49,943 bases of DNA from Oxalobacteraceae bacterium (GCA_027490725.1 JAIXXN010000055.1:1-49943); one strand, 5' to 3'. Positions 9,064 through 18,474 are shown, counted from the first letter of the stretch. Program-made: numbers and translations. The notes: generated from the letters alone by a model not told the origin.

Positions 9064-9729
9064 GCCTGAAGTCTGGCCCGATGATAAAAATTGCCATGAT
9101 GTGGCTGGCCGGCGTCGCGTCTGGTTGACGGTGCGCGACAGGGCAGTCGACGCCGCGGCCGGCCCATATTCCCGAATCTTTGGATAAATTTGCCAAACGG
9201 CCAAATGATGTATTGCCCTAAGCCGCATAGGGGAAAGTGTTGCAGTGTATGTTTTCAGCACTTGCAGCAGGTGGCCAGCCCGGCTCTAAGGGGCTGATGG
9301 CGGAGTCGCTGCAAGGCGGACGATAGCGGCTGCTTTCGTGGCGCGCCGTGTGGCGGGCCGCTACTTCTGCAACCGGCCCGGGCAAGCCGGAAAGCCTTAG
9401 CCCGCCTGCCTGCCTTGGGCGATCCTCAGGTGTTGCGGCGCAGCATGTAAGAGCAGCGCGCTGCCCTATTCCGGTGCATGGCCTGGCGGCTGGCCTAGGG
9501 TGGCTAGCATGTGAAAATTCTTTGCGATTTATTTCCGGTTTTAAACTAAAATGAACTGGCGGTTGGTGTTTCTCAGATAGAACGAAAACCGAATTTTGTT
9601 TGGTTGCGTCGGGTAGCGTCGCCGCAGCATGGGTAAGCGCAAGTGTGTCCTTGAAATTCGCTAGATGTCACAAACCAGTCTGTTAAACAAGAGACTGACT
9701 TTCATGTCGCAACGTGAAATAGTGCAAAT
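9064..9729. other. Long non-coding gap with several hairpins
   Basis: No convincing gene is present in these 666 bases. The only ORF with a start (9348-9554) has poor codon use and no ribosome binding site. Three consecutive stems are visible: CAGCCC/GGGCTG (9276-9296), TAGCGGC/GCCGCTA (9324-9363, with GGCGCGCC inside the loop) and CCGGC/GCCGG (9373-9390). From about 9500 the sequence becomes AT-richer up to the regulator start. A further dyad, CAGTCT/AGACTG (9676-9697), lies just before that gene. A structured small RNA at about 9276-9390 is possible but unproven. Confidence 0.4.
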
Positions 9730-10137
9730 ATGAATTCCTCAAATGAACGCGAAAGCTTTAGTCAGCGCCTCCAGCAGGCGCTCAAGAATGCCCATTACTC
9801 CCCCGACAGCCCTACCCGGCTGGCTCGGGAATTCAATATCCGTTTCGATGGTCGACCGATCACCGTCCATGCTGCCCGTAAGTGGCTGGTCGGTGAGGCG
9901 ATTCCGACGCAGGAAAAGTTGCGCATGATTGCACAGTGGTTGGGTGTGCCGGCCGACTGGTTGCGGTTTGGCGGCGCCGAAGGCGATACCCAGCAAGGTG
10001 ATGGTGCGAACGGTGTGTCCCGTTTCGAGTCGGCCGATGTCAAATTGATCGCGGATTTACAACGATTGGATGAGCATCATCGCCAGATTGCGCGCGAATT
10101 TATCCGCATGCTGGTACGGGTTAACTACCAAAAGTAG
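9730..10137 (+). CDS. Small helix-turn-helix transcriptional regulator (XRE/CI-like)
   Basis: A 135-residue soluble protein. Residues about 10-80 resemble the CI/XRE-type DNA-binding domain: FSQRLQQALKNAHYS, then TRLAREFNIRFDGRPITVHA, ARKWLVGEAIPTQEKLRMIA and QWLGVPADWLRFG. The WLVGEAIPT block is in the position of the recognition-helix region. The remaining 55 residues are a variable linker and a short helix (KLIADLQRLDEHHRQIAREF) that could dimerise. There is no peptidase domain as in LexA. The gene stands alone after a long gap. Dyads with CCAGT/ACTGG arms lie on both sides (9675-9697 and 10199-10220) and are candidate operators. Target genes and ligand are unknown. This kind of domain is common in both phages and chromosomes of Burkholderiales. 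Confidence 0.75.
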   Translation: MNSSNERESFSQRLQQALKNAHYSPDSPTRLAREFNIRFDGRPITVHAARKWLVGEAIPTQEKLRMIAQWLGVPADWLRFGGAEGDTQQGDGANGVSRFESADVKLIADLQRLDEHHRQIAREFIRMLVRVNYQK

Positions 10138-10139
10138 TA

Positions 10140-10163
10140 AATCTCCGTAGTAGTACGGAGATT
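10140..10163 (+). terminator. Hairpin right after the HTH regulator
   Basis: AATCTCCGTA (10140-10149, with the first A shared with the coding end) pairs with TACGGAGATT (10154-10163) around a GTAG loop. It starts 3 nt after the stop codon. Only a short ATTT follows, so it is a weak intrinsic terminator or an mRNA-stabilising end. Confidence 0.5.
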
Positions 10164-10198
10164 ATTTGACCGTTTGTGACTATTCGATGCTTTGTTCT

Positions 10199-10234
10199 CC
10201 AGTGAAACTAGTTTCACTGGTCGACCAGTTTTTG
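10199..10234. promoter_or_regulatory. 22-bp perfect palindrome overlapping a terminator-like hairpin
   Basis: Positions 10199-10220 read CCAGTGAAACT followed by its exact reverse complement. The last five bases, ACTGG, also form the left arm of a second palindrome ACTGGTCGACCAGT (10216-10229), which is followed by a T run. The two structures share an arm and cannot form at the same time in RNA, which is the layout of an attenuator. As DNA the 22-bp dyad looks like an operator for a dimeric HTH protein, such as the regulator encoded immediately upstream. Confidence 0.5.
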
Positions 10235-10243
10235 TTCGGAACC

Positions 10244-10266
10244 GGCGCCTGTATGGGCGCCTTTTT
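10244..10266 (+). terminator. Intrinsic terminator
   Basis: GGCGCC (10244-10249) pairs with GGCGCC (10256-10261) around TGTATG and is followed by five T residues. It is on the + strand, downstream of the HTH regulator and the 22-bp palindrome. Confidence 0.7.
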
Positions 10267-10439
10267 ATTTTCTGAACTTCTGTGCAATGTCATGGTTTCG
10301 ACATCGTTTTAAGGTACAGTGGGATACACATGAGGTGCACGCAACAACGCCACATGTCTACGCGAATACCGGCAAAGTGGCGCAGGTATTCGCGGTGATC
10401 AGCATCCCCCAGCAACAACCTTATTTCGGGAGTCACGGT

Positions 10440-10622
10440 TTGAGCCATCCGATGAATAGTAATTATAGTAATGTTGCACAGTTGAAGGATCTGATGACCG
10501 CGCCGCCCATGACGGCGGCCCAGCATGCCGAGGTGATGCGCAAGCGCATCGCCCATCGTCGCATGGTGGAAGAAGCCCGTGATTTGAAGCGGCTCAGCGG
10601 CCAGTCCTTCGACCAGCGCTAG
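10440..10622 (+). CDS. Small hypothetical protein
   Basis: Not recognised. The frame is open from an ATG at 10287 (111 codons), but codons before about 10440 are unlike the rest of the window (CGA, ACA, CAT, AGT) and no ribosome binding site precedes 10287. A GGGAG at 10428-10432 is 7 nt before a TTG at 10440, which would give 60 residues; an ATG at 10452 would give 56. The C-terminal part (MTAAQHAEVMRKRIAHRRMV) is a basic amphipathic helix and codes with the GC-rich third positions typical of real genes here. No membrane segment or Cys is present. It converges on ubiX with a 2-nt gap. It could be a small DNA- or RNA-binding protein, but nothing proves this. Confidence 0.45.
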   Translation: MSHPMNSNYSNVAQLKDLMTAPPMTAAQHAEVMRKRIAHRRMVEEARDLKRLSGQSFDQR

Positions 10623-10624
10623 TT

Positions 10625-11224
10625 TTATGCTGCGCCGGTGCTACCGGCGTGCATGCCTTGCCAGCGCGGTGCCAGACCGTGTTCGATCTCGAACAGATCG
10701 AGTACGCGGGCCACCGTGTGGTCAACCATCTCTGCAATGGAGCTGGGTTGATGATAGAAACTGGGCAGGGGCGGGAAGATAATGCCGCCCATTTCCGTGA
10801 CCGCCGTCATATTCCGCAAGTGCGCCAGATTAAAAGGCGTTTCCCTAACCATCAGCACTAAGCGTCGGCGCTCCTTGAGCACCACGTCGGCGGCGCGCGC
10901 CACCAGATTATCGGACAGGCCATGCGCCACCGAGGCCAGCGTTTTCATCGAGCAGGGCGCGATGATCATGCCATCGGACTGGAACGAGCCGCTGGCCACG
11001 CTGGCGCCGATATCGCGCACCTTGTGCACCACATGGGCCAGCGCTTCCACCTCGCGTTTCTGCAGACCGGTTTCCTGATGCAGGGTCAGGATGGCCGCAT
11101 CGGACAGAATCAGATGGCTTTCGATGCCGGGGGCATCGCGTAAAAACTGCAGCAGACGCAAGCCATACACGGCGCCCGTGGCGCCGGTGATGGCGACAAC
11201 AATCCGCCGTGGCCGATCAGGCAT
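10625..11224 (-). CDS. ubiX: Flavin prenyltransferase UbiX
   Basis: A 199-residue UbiX/Pad1-family flavoprotein. The N-terminal [17 protein letters not shown] and the segment [20 protein letters not shown] near residue 88 are the FMN- and prenyl-phosphate-binding motifs. The C-terminal [20 protein letters not shown] is also family-specific. UbiX joins a dimethylallyl group to FMN to make prenyl-FMN, the cofactor of the decarboxylase UbiD in ubiquinone synthesis. The start codon overlaps the glutaredoxin stop by 8 nt, so the two are one transcript. No ubiD is visible nearby. Confidence 0.94.
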   Translation of the reverse strand: MPDRPRRIVVAITGATGAVYGLRLLQFLRDAPGIESHLILSDAAILTLHQETGLQKREVEALAHVVHKVRDIGASVASGSFQSDGMIIAPCSMKTLASVAHGLSDNLVARAADVVLKERRRLVLMVRETPFNLAHLRNMTAVTEMGGIIFPPLPSFYHQPSSIAEMVDHTVARVLDLFEIEHGLAPRWQGMHAGSTGAA

Positions 11225-11531
11225 CCAGCAGGGCTTTCAGTTCGCCCGATTCGAACATTTCGTTCATGATGTCCGAGCCGCCGATGAATTCGCCGTTGAT
11301 GTACAACTGCGGAATGGTTGGCCAGTTCGAGTAGTCCTTGATGCCCTGACGAACTTCCGGGTCATCCAGCACGTTGACGGTAGCAATGTTTTCAATGCCA
11401 CAAGTTTTCAGGATCTGGATGGCGCGACCGGAAAAGCCGCATTGTGGGAACTGGGCGGTGCCCTTCATGAACAGCACCACTTTGGTGTTGGTCACAGTGT
11501 CTTTGATCCAGGTTTGTACGTCGTCGCTCAT
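11217..11531 (-). CDS. grxD: Monothiol glutaredoxin, CGFS type
   Basis: A 104-residue Grx4/GrxD-type protein. The active site CGFS is at residues 31-34, preceded by [10 protein letters not shown], and the glutathione-binding [20 protein letters not shown] follows. This class binds a [2Fe-2S] cluster with glutathione as a dimer, or with BolA proteins, and serves in iron-sulphur delivery and iron sensing. A BolA-family partner, IbaG, is encoded at 32930 in this same window. The gene is translationally coupled to ubiX. An AT-rich stretch (TATAAAAT on the - strand, about 11560) upstream of the start may hold the promoter. Confidence 0.95.
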   Translation of the reverse strand: MSDDVQTWIKDTVTNTKVVLFMKGTAQFPQCGFSGRAIQILKTCGIENIATVNVLDDPEVRQGIKDYSNWPTIPQLYINGEFIGGSDIMNEMFESGELKALLDA

Positions 11532-11596
11532 GGCTGCCTCAGTGTGAAAATATTAGATCGCGGTATTTTATAAGAAATTCCCGAACGCCGTATTTT

Positions 11597-11617
11597 GCGC
11601 CTTGCCAGGCGCTTTTT
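11597..11617 (+). terminator. Intrinsic terminator facing the + strand
   Basis: GCGCCT (11597-11602), loop TGCC, AGGCGC (11607-11612), then TTTTT. The direction of the T run is + strand, but both neighbours (grxD and tex) are on the - strand. It may end an antisense transcript or serve as an mRNA 3' structure for tex. See the finding. Confidence 0.45.
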
Positions 11618-11658
11618 GCGCGTGCTATTCCGTCCGCCAGAATTAAATCAGTACTTCC

Positions 11659-14007
11659 CTAGGAGCGCAGTTTGGCAAATGCTGCCGCCATACTGCCGCT
11701 CGGTGCTTCCGCTTTGGCGGCCTGCTTGCTGTGCTGGCCCATGCTGCGGCGGTCATTGCGGTCGGCACGTTGTTGCGGCGCGCTGCCGGCCGCCGGTGCG
11801 CTATCGCTGAGGCGCATGGTCAGGGCGATGCGTTTGCGCTTGGCATCGACTTCCAGCACCTTCACTTTGACCACCTGACCGGCTTGCACCACCGTGTGCG
11901 GGTCTTTCACATAGCTGCTGGACAGGGCGGAAATGTGCACTAGACCATCCTGATGCACGCCGATGTCGACAAAAGCGCCGAACGCGGCCACGTTGGTGAC
12001 CACCCCTTCGAGGATCATGTCAGGGCGCAGGTCGCTGATTTCTTCCACACCTTCCTTGAACGTGGCGGTGGTGAATTCCGGGCGCGGGTCGCGTCCCGGC
12101 TTTTCCAGTTCTTTCAGAATGTCGGTGACGGTGGGCAGACCGAATTGCTGGTCGGCATATTTCGCTGGCTGCAGGGTCTTGATCAGGCTGCTTTCACCGA
12201 TCACCGCCTTGATATCCTTGCGGATGTCGGCGAGGATTTTTTCCACCAGCGGATAGGATTCCGGGTGTACTGCCGAGGCATCCAGCGGATTCTCGCCGCC
12301 CATCACGCGCAGGAAGCCGGCTGCCTGTTCGAAGGTCTTGTCGCCCAGGCGCGGCACGGCTTTCAGCGCCGAGCGTGAGGCAAACGCGCCTTTGGCGTCA
12401 CGGTAGTTGACGATGGCCTGGGCCACCGAGGCCGACAGGCCCGAGACGCGCGCCAGCAGTGGCACCGAAGCGGTGTTGACGTCGACCCCCACTGCATTCA
12501 CGCAATCTTCCACCACTGCATCGAGACTGCGCGCCAGCTGGGTTTGCGACACATCGTGCTGGTACTGGCCGACGCCGATCGATTTCGGGTCGATCTTGAC
12601 CAGTTCGGCCAGCGGATCCTGCAGACGGCGCGCAATCGAGACCGCGCCACGCAGTGAAACATCCATCTCCGGCAATTCGCGGCTGGCGAACTCGGACGCC
12701 GAGTACACCGACGCGCCCGCTTCGGAAACGACGATCTTGCTCATTTTCTGTTCCGGATGCAGCTTGATCAGTTCCTGCGCCAGCTTGTCGGTTTCGCGCG
12801 AGGCGGTGCCGTTACCGATGGAAATCAGCGACACCTGATGCTTGGCTGCTAGCTGGCCCAGCGTATGCAGGGCGCCGTGCCAGTCGTTCTTCGGCTGGTG
12901 CGGGTAGATCACGGCGGTATCGACGACTTTACCGGTGGCATCAACCACCGCCACTTTGACGCCCGTGCGCAGGCCCGGATCGAGCCCCATGGTGGCGCGC
13001 TGACCGGCCGGCGCGGCCAGCAGCAGGGCTTTCAGATTGGTGGCGAACACATTGATGGCGGCCTGCTCGGAGCGCTCGCGCAATGCGCCCATCAGTTCCG
13101 TTTCCAGATGCATAAAGCTCTTCACGCGCCAGGTCCAGCGTGCGGTGTCGCACAGCCATTTGTCGGCCGGACGACTACCATGCTTGATGCCGAAACGGGC
13201 CGCGATGCGGCTTTCGCACGGGTTATGCGGGGCATCCCATTTCGGTTTTTCCGCTTCGGTGTCGAGGCGCAGGATCACGTCCAGCACGCCTTCGCGGCGG
13301 CCGCGCAGCAGTGCCAGTGCACGGTGTGATGGGACGCTGCTCAGTGGTTCCGAATAATCGAAGTAGTCGGCGAATTTTTCGCCTTCTTCCTGCTTGCCTT
13401 CCACGACTTTGGATTCAACAATGCCGTGATCCTGCACGTATTCGCGCAAGGATTGCAGCAGCGTGGCATCTTCGGCAAAGCGTTCCATCAGAATCTGGCG
13501 CGCGCCATCGAGGGCCGCCTTGTTATCGGCCACGCCGGGATTGTTGCCGTCTGCCGAAGTGAAGGGTGCGCGCAGGAATTTGCCTGCTTCCGCTTCCGGA
13601 TCGAGTTCGGGATTGCCCAGCAGGCTCTCGGCCAGTGGTGCCAGCCCCGCTTCGATGGCGATCTGGGCCTTGGTGCGGCGCTTCTGCTTGTACGGCAGAT
13701 ACAGATCTTCCAGACGGGTCTTGTCTTCCGCGTGCATGACCGCGTCCAGCAAGGCCGGGGTCATCTTGTTCTGTTCGGTAATCGAGGCGATGATGCTGGC
13801 ACGGCGCTCTTCCAGTTCGCGCAAATAGCGCAGGCGTTCTTCCAGCAGACGCAGTTGCACATCGTCGAGTCCGCCCGTGACTTCTTTACGGTAGCGCGCG
13901 ATAAACGGCACGGTAGCGCCTTCGTCGAGCAGGGTGACGGCGGCGGCCACTTGCGGTGCTTTACAGTGGAGTTCGAGGGCAAGACGTTGTTCGATGGTCG
14001 GCAGCAT
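11659..14007 (-). CDS. tex: RNA-binding transcription accessory protein Tex
   Basis: A 782-residue Tex protein. In order it has an N-terminal Tex helical domain ([20 protein letters not shown] near residue 33), a YqgF/RNase H-like domain ([20 protein letters not shown] near residue 350), a helix-hairpin-helix region ([20 protein letters not shown] near residue 510) and a C-terminal S1 RNA-binding domain ([20 protein letters not shown] near residue 665). The tail, after about residue 740, is low-complexity and rich in Ala, Arg, Ser and Gln. Tex is an essential or stress-linked factor that binds nucleic acids and associates with transcription. It is transcribed divergently from the SNF2 gene across a 208-nt gap. 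The length is normal for the family. Confidence 0.95.
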   Translation of the reverse strand: MLPTIEQRLALELHCKAPQVAAAVTLLDEGATVPFIARYRKEVTGGLDDVQLRLLEERLRYLRELEERRASIIASITEQNKMTPALLDAVMHAEDKTRLEDLYLPYKQKRRTKAQIAIEAGLAPLAESLLGNPELDPEAEAGKFLRAPFTSADGNNPGVADNKAALDGARQILMERFAEDATLLQSLREYVQDHGIVESKVVEGKQEEGEKFADYFDYSEPLSSVPSHRALALLRGRREGVLDVILRLDTEAEKPKWDAPHNPCESRIAARFGIKHGSRPADKWLCDTARWTWRVKSFMHLETELMGALRERSEQAAINVFATNLKALLLAAPAGQRATMGLDPGLRTGVKVAVVDATGKVVDTAVIYPHQPKNDWHGALHTLGQLAAKHQVSLISIGNGTASRETDKLAQELIKLHPEQKMSKIVVSEAGASVYSASEFASRELPEMDVSLRGAVSIARRLQDPLAELVKIDPKSIGVGQYQHDVSQTQLARSLDAVVEDCVNAVGVDVNTASVPLLARVSGLSASVAQAIVNYRDAKGAFASRSALKAVPRLGDKTFEQAAGFLRVMGGENPLDASAVHPESYPLVEKILADIRKDIKAVIGESSLIKTLQPAKYADQQFGLPTVTDILKELEKPGRDPRPEFTTATFKEGVEEISDLRPDMILEGVVTNVAAFGAFVDIGVHQDGLVHISALSSSYVKDPHTVVQAGQVVKVKVLEVDAKRKRIALTMRLSDSAPAAGSAPQQRADRNDRRSMGQHSKQAAKAEAPSGSMAAAFAKLRS

Positions 14008-14215
14008 GGACGGTATTCCTTAGCAATCAAGCTGCGAATCATACGCAATCGGCGCGAACTTGCCAGTCTTGACAGCCCGGAAGGACTGTGAACCCGTTGC
14101 AGGAAGGGTGCAGCGGCGATCGAAAACCTACGATTTATAAAGAATCCGCAAACACGAGCGCGCGTATGACGGATAATATTGCCTGTTGCTGTTTTTGAAC
14201 TATCTTTGACCAACG

Positions 14216-17200
14216 ATGCGACCCATGGATTTAACCCGCGACGATGCTCCGGCCGCACCTGCTGCTGCCACTGCTGCGCCAGCTGCCACTGCAACTGCCG
14301 CGACTCCAGCACGCCTGACGCCGCCCGCCAATCAATTGTCGTACGCCGTGGCCACCTGGCTACAGCGTGTGGATGCCGCTGCGCATCCCAAAGCCAAACT
14401 GAATAGCCCGCCGCCCGAGACGGATCCGAAGCTGTCCCAGCATAAGCTGATCTATGTGATGGCGCCCACTAGCGGCGGCCGCCACGTGGCGCTGTGCCTG
14501 TACAAGGCGCGTCTGCGCCCGAACGGCGATGTGGCAGCGGCCAGCCCGGTCAGTGAAATCTTTTCCCTGCTGTCGGCACCGCCTAGCTTCCTGTTGCCGG
14601 GTGACGAAGATCTGATCCGCTTCTTTGTGGCCATGCGCAGTGGCGCCAGTTCGCAAACCGGTTCTGCCACCGAGCCGCGCGGCAAGATCGGTGCGGCGCT
14701 GCTGCAGATGCTGGCCGAGCAGGATAAATTACTGTGGGCAAACTCGTGGGCCGACGTCGGGAATGGTCTGGTGTATCCGCTCAAGGGCGGGGTGATGCGC
14801 GAGGCGCAACTGGCCTGGCGTGAAGAAGGCAAGGGTTTGCGACTGGGCTGGCAGGTGCAGGCGCCAGCGAATGCGCGTCATAGCGGTGCCGATCAGGTCG
14901 ATTACATGCTGCCCACCGATCCACCGTGGTATATCGATAATCTGTCCTGCGGCGTGCTGCAGCTGAATCAGGGCGGTGCCCAGATTCCGCTGGCCGATCT
15001 GCAGGCGCTGGTGGCGCAAGCGCCTTTGCTGACTAGTAACGACAAATTGCGCGTGTCGCAGTTGCTGCTGGCGCATGGCCTGCAGCAACTGATGCCGCTG
15101 CCCCAGCCTTTGCCGCAGCGCCTGCGCGATGATGTCCTGCCGCGTCCTGTGCTGACGCTGGACGCCGCCATGCTGGCCGATGGCTCGCTGCAGCGCTGGC
15201 ATGATTTTGCCGTGCTGTCCTTCGATTACGATGGCGAGCGCGTCTCGTTCGACCCGTCGCAGCGGGTGGTACGCCAGAAGGGCGACGTGACGGAAATTAT
15301 CCAGCGCGACGAAGCGGCCGAGGCCAAGGCGCTGGCCGTGCTGCAGGAGCGCCAATTTGTGGCGCCGGCGACCCTGCCGCTGAGTAGCGTCAAGGGCGGA
15401 TTGTTGCTGCCTACGCAAGCAGAATGGATACGCTTTGGCCGCGACGGCATCACTGCCTTGCGCGAAGCGGGCTGGAAAATCGAAAAAACCGTCAAATACC
15501 GCTATGACCTGAGCGATGTGGGCGACTGGTATGCCGAGGTGGTCGACGATCCGGCCGACGGTGGCCATGCCTGGTTCGAGCTGGAACTGGGCATCATGGT
15601 GGCACAGGAAAAAGTGTCCCTGCTGCCCCTGCTGGTGCAACTGATTCGCAATGCGCCCAACGAATTCCATCCGAAAGTCATTGCCCAGCACGACGAGGCC
15701 GACCAGATGCTGGCCGTGCTGGCCGATGGCCGCCGGGTAGCGCTGCCGTGGGCGCGCGTGCGGCCGATTCTGAACACACTGGGCGAGCTGTATTTTAGCG
15801 ACAAGATTAAGCCGGCATTGCGCATGGCCACGCTGGATGCGGCGCGGCTGGACGAACTGGCGCGCGCCGTGGACATGGCGTGGACCGGTGGCGCCGAACT
15901 GCGCGACATGGGCGCCCGCCTGAACCAGTTCGGTTCTGTGAAACGGATCGCCACGCCGGCCGGCTTGCAAGCCACCCTGCGTGACTACCAGAGCGACGGT
16001 CTGGCGTGGATGCAGTTCCTGCGCGAATACAATTTCGGCGGGATTCTGGCCGACGATATGGGTCTCGGTAAAACCGTACAGACCCTGGCCCACATACTGG
16101 TGGAAAAAGAAGCCGGCCGCCTGACGGCGCCGGCGCTGGTGATTGCCCCGACTAGTCTGATGGGTAACTGGCAGGAAGAAGCGGCACGCTTTGCACCGGG
16201 CCTGCGCGTGTTGCTGCTGCAAGGCAAGGAACGCATGGGCCAGTTCGACCAGATCGCACAGGCCGATCTGGTGCTGACCACCTATGCGCTGCTGCCCCGT
16301 GACGAGGAAAAACTGCGCGAGCATGACTTCCATCTGGTGATCCTCGACGAATCCCATTACATCAAGAATACCCGCAGCAAGGCGGCCCAGAGTGCCGGCC
16401 TGCTGCGCGCGCGGCACCGGCTGTGCCTGTCCGGCACGCCGCTGGAAAACCATCTGGGCGAGCTGTGGTCGCAATTCCACTTCCTGCTGCCCGGCCTGCT
16501 CGGTGATGAAAAAGGCTTCAATACCCTGTTCCGTCATCCGATCGAACGGCAGGATGACCCGATGCGGCGCGCCTTGCTGAATCGCCGTATCAAGCCTTTC
16601 CTGCTGCGCCGGACCAAGGACAATGTGGCCAAGGAATTGCCGCCGAAGACGGAAATGGTGCGCAAGGTGGAATTGACGGGGGCCCAGCGCGACCTGTACG
16701 AAACCGTGCGGTTGGCGATGGATCAGAAAGTGCGCGAGGAAATCGACCGCAAGGGCGTGGCACGCAGCCAGATCGTGATTCTGGAAGCACTGCTCAAGCT
16801 GCGGCAGGTGTGCTGCGATCCGCGGCTGGTGAAATCGCTGTCCAACAAGAAGCTGACGGCCGGTTCCGCCAAGCTGATCGACCTGATGCAGATGGTCGAG
16901 GACTTGCTGGAAGAAAACCGCAAGATACTGGTGTTCTCGCAGTTCACCAGCATGCTCGAACTGATCCAGCAGGAACTCGAAGAGCGCGACATCCCGTATG
17001 CCTTGCTGACCGGCGACACCAAGGACCGCAGCGCCCAGGTGGCGGCGTTCCAGCAGGGCGCCGTGCCGATCTTCCTGATCAGCCTGAAAGCTGGTGGGGT
17101 GGGCCTGAACCTGACGGCGGCCGATACCGTGATCCACTACGATCCATGGTGGAATCCGGCGGCAGAAAATCAGGCCACCGACCGCGCCTGGCGTATCGGT

Positions 17201-17380
17201 CAGGACAAGCCGGTGTTTGTCTATAAACTGATTGCCAAGGGCACGCTGGAAGAAAAAATCCAGTTGCTGCAGCAGAAAAAAGCCGATCTGGCGCAGTCGA
17301 TTCTGGCCGAAGGCGAGTCGCAGAAAATGGCGCTCACCCAGGAAGACCTGCAACAGATCTTTGCCCCGCTGGCGGAATAA
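14216..17380 (+). CDS. SNF2-family DEAD/DEAH-box ATPase (helicase-like)
   Basis: A 1054-residue protein. An Ala/Pro/Thr-rich N-terminal stretch (residues about 10-45) precedes a long poorly conserved region and then a full SNF2 motor from about residue 585: Walker A ADDMGLGKTVQTLAH, motif II ILDESHYIKN, motif III LSGTPLENHLGELW, motif IV VFSQFTSMLE, motif V SLKAGGVGLNLTAAD and motif VI ATDRAWRIGQ. Such ATPases translocate on double-stranded DNA and displace proteins or polymerase; they are not strand-separating helicases. The gene stop TAA shares its last A with the ATG of a histidine kinase, so the two are coupled. Its cellular target is unknown. RapA-like recycling of RNA polymerase is one option, but the RapA N-terminal Tudor-like domains are not evident. 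A paralogue is encoded at the end of the window. Confidence 0.9.
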   Translation: MRPMDLTRDDAPAAPAAATAAPAATATAATPARLTPPANQLSYAVATWLQRVDAAAHPKAKLNSPPPETDPKLSQHKLIYVMAPTSGGRHVALCLYKARLRPNGDVAAASPVSEIFSLLSAPPSFLLPGDEDLIRFFVAMRSGASSQTGSATEPRGKIGAALLQMLAEQDKLLWANSWADVGNGLVYPLKGGVMREAQLAWREEGKGLRLGWQVQAPANARHSGADQVDYMLPTDPPWYIDNLSCGVLQLNQGGAQIPLADLQALVAQAPLLTSNDKLRVSQLLLAHGLQQLMPLPQPLPQRLRDDVLPRPVLTLDAAMLADGSLQRWHDFAVLSFDYDGERVSFDPSQRVVRQKGDVTEIIQRDEAAEAKALAVLQERQFVAPATLPLSSVKGGLLLPTQAEWIRFGRDGITALREAGWKIEKTVKYRYDLSDVGDWYAEVVDDPADGGHAWFELELGIMVAQEKVSLLPLLVQLIRNAPNEFHPKVIAQHDEADQMLAVLADGRRVALPWARVRPILNTLGELYFSDKIKPALRMATLDAARLDELARAVDMAWTGGAELRDMGARLNQFGSVKRIATPAGLQATLRDYQSDGLAWMQFLREYNFGGILADDMGLGKTVQTLAHILVEKEAGRLTAPALVIAPTSLMGNWQEEAARFAPGLRVLLLQGKERMGQFDQIAQADLVLTTYALLPRDEEKLREHDFHLVILDESHYIKNTRSKAAQSAGLLRARHRLCLSGTPLENHLGELWSQFHFLLPGLLGDEKGFNTLFRHPIERQDDPMRRALLNRRIKPFLLRRTKDNVAKELPPKTEMVRKVELTGAQRDLYETVRLAMDQKVREEIDRKGVARSQIVILEALLKLRQVCCDPRLVKSLSNKKLTAGSAKLIDLMQMVEDLLEENRKILVFSQFTSMLELIQQELEERDIPYALLTGDTKDRSAQVAAFQQGAVPIFLISLKAGGVGLNLTAADTVIHYDPWWNPAAENQATDRAWRIGQDKPVFVYKLIAKGTLEEKIQLLQQKKADLAQSILAEGESQKMALTQEDLQQIFAPLAE

Positions 17381-18474
17381 TGGCCAGCGTCGCCGAGCTC
17401 CAAGCAGCGTTGCAGGCCGCGCAGGCGGAAACCCAGCGCTGCCGCGAGTGGCTGGCACACAGCGAGGAATGCAGTTTTACGGCGGATCTGAACGGTCTGC
17501 TGTGGCTCAGTCCGGCGGCCGAGCGTCAGTTCGGCTATACGCTGGCCAGCGCGCAGGCGCTGGCAGCGCCCCTGCTGGCGCCGCTGGCGCAGCGGCTGGC
17601 CCGTTACGCGGCCGGTGACGCCAGCCGCTGGCAGTTGCGGCGCGAAGTCGAACTGCCGCATGCCGATGGCTCCCTGCTGCCACTGGAAATTATCTCGACC
17701 CTGATGGCCGAGTCCGACGGCTCGGTGCGCCGGGTGCATGGCATCGTGCGTGATCTGAGTGCGGTCCGCGCGCTGGCACAGCAGCAACGGCAATGGACCT
17801 CGATGCTGTCGCATGAATTCCGTACCCCGCTGGCGGTCATCGATGGCGCCGCCCAGAGGCTGGAAATGACGGGTGCCGGACACGACGAAGCGACCCGCAA
17901 GCGCTACCGCAAGATCCAGACTGCGGCGGATCGTCTGCTGGCGCTGCTGGACCAGCACCTGACCCCGCAGCGGATGGCCGAGATCGGCCGTGAACGTCCA
18001 GCGGATCACGTGGCGCCGGCCAGTCTGCTGCAGGCGGCGGTCCAGCAGGCGGCCAGTCGCCGCGCCGGCATCACGCTGGAACTGGGGCCGCTGCCTGCAC
18101 AACTGCGCTGTGATCCCGCCGGACTGCGGCTATGCCTCGATATCCTGCTCGACAATGCCATTAAATACACCCCGCCCGACAGCCCGATCACGGTGCTGGG
18201 CCGGCTGCTAAGCGGCCCCGAGCGTGGCGTGGAGTTGCTGGTACGCGACTCCGGTGCCGGCCTGCCTGCGTCTGAGCTGGCAAGAATATTCGATAAAGCG
18301 TATCGTGGCAGCAACGCTGCCGAGGTCGCTGGCTCCGGTCTGGGCCTGTATATGGCCAGTGCCATCGCCGAGGTGCATGGCGCTACCCTCTCGGGAAACA
18401 ATATTTCCGGGGGCGGGATGGAGTTCCGTCTATGCTTGCCAATTGCTAGTAAGACAGGGAAAGTTCTTGCCTAG
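17380..18474 (+). CDS. Soluble PAS-domain sensor histidine kinase
   Basis: A 364-residue kinase with no predicted membrane segment, so it is probably cytosolic. After a short coiled-coil start there is a PAS domain (residues about 28-130, FTADLNGLLWLSPAAERQFG), then the HisKA dimerisation domain with the phospho-acceptor His145 in SMLSHEFRTPLAVI and an HATPase domain. The ATPase domain has the N box (Asn259, LLDNAIKYTP), the G1 box (RDSGAGLP from Asp290) and the G2 box (GSGLGLYMAS near 319). The start ATG overlaps the stop of the SNF2 gene. A response regulator follows 92 nt downstream and is the obvious partner. The input signal is unknown, since the PAS pocket cannot be read from sequence. 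Confidence 0.9.
   Translation: MASVAELQAALQAAQAETQRCREWLAHSEECSFTADLNGLLWLSPAAERQFGYTLASAQALAAPLLAPLAQRLARYAAGDASRWQLRREVELPHADGSLLPLEIISTLMAESDGSVRRVHGIVRDLSAVRALAQQQRQWTSMLSHEFRTPLAVIDGAAQRLEMTGAGHDEATRKRYRKIQTAADRLLALLDQHLTPQRMAEIGRERPADHVAPASLLQAAVQQAASRRAGITLELGPLPAQLRCDPAGLRLCLDILLDNAIKYTPPDSPITVLGRLLSGPERGVELLVRDSGAGLPASELARIFDKAYRGSNAAEVAGSGLGLYMASAIAEVHGATLSGNNISGGGMEFRLCLPIASKTGKVLA

Noticed and set aside
9007..9261. N-terminal extension of liuR to 9261
   Set aside because: It would place 85 unrelated residues before the HTH and run through the operator and promoter at 9036-9063.
9348..9554. A 68-codon ORF in the liuR-regulator gap
   Set aside because: No ribosome binding site, GTG start within a hairpin, and composition rich in Pro/Gly/Cys as expected of non-coding GC-rich DNA.
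14729..17458. A 909-codon antisense ORF across the SNF2 gene
   Set aside because: Same codon-aligned shadow effect. The + strand carries all SNF2 motifs.
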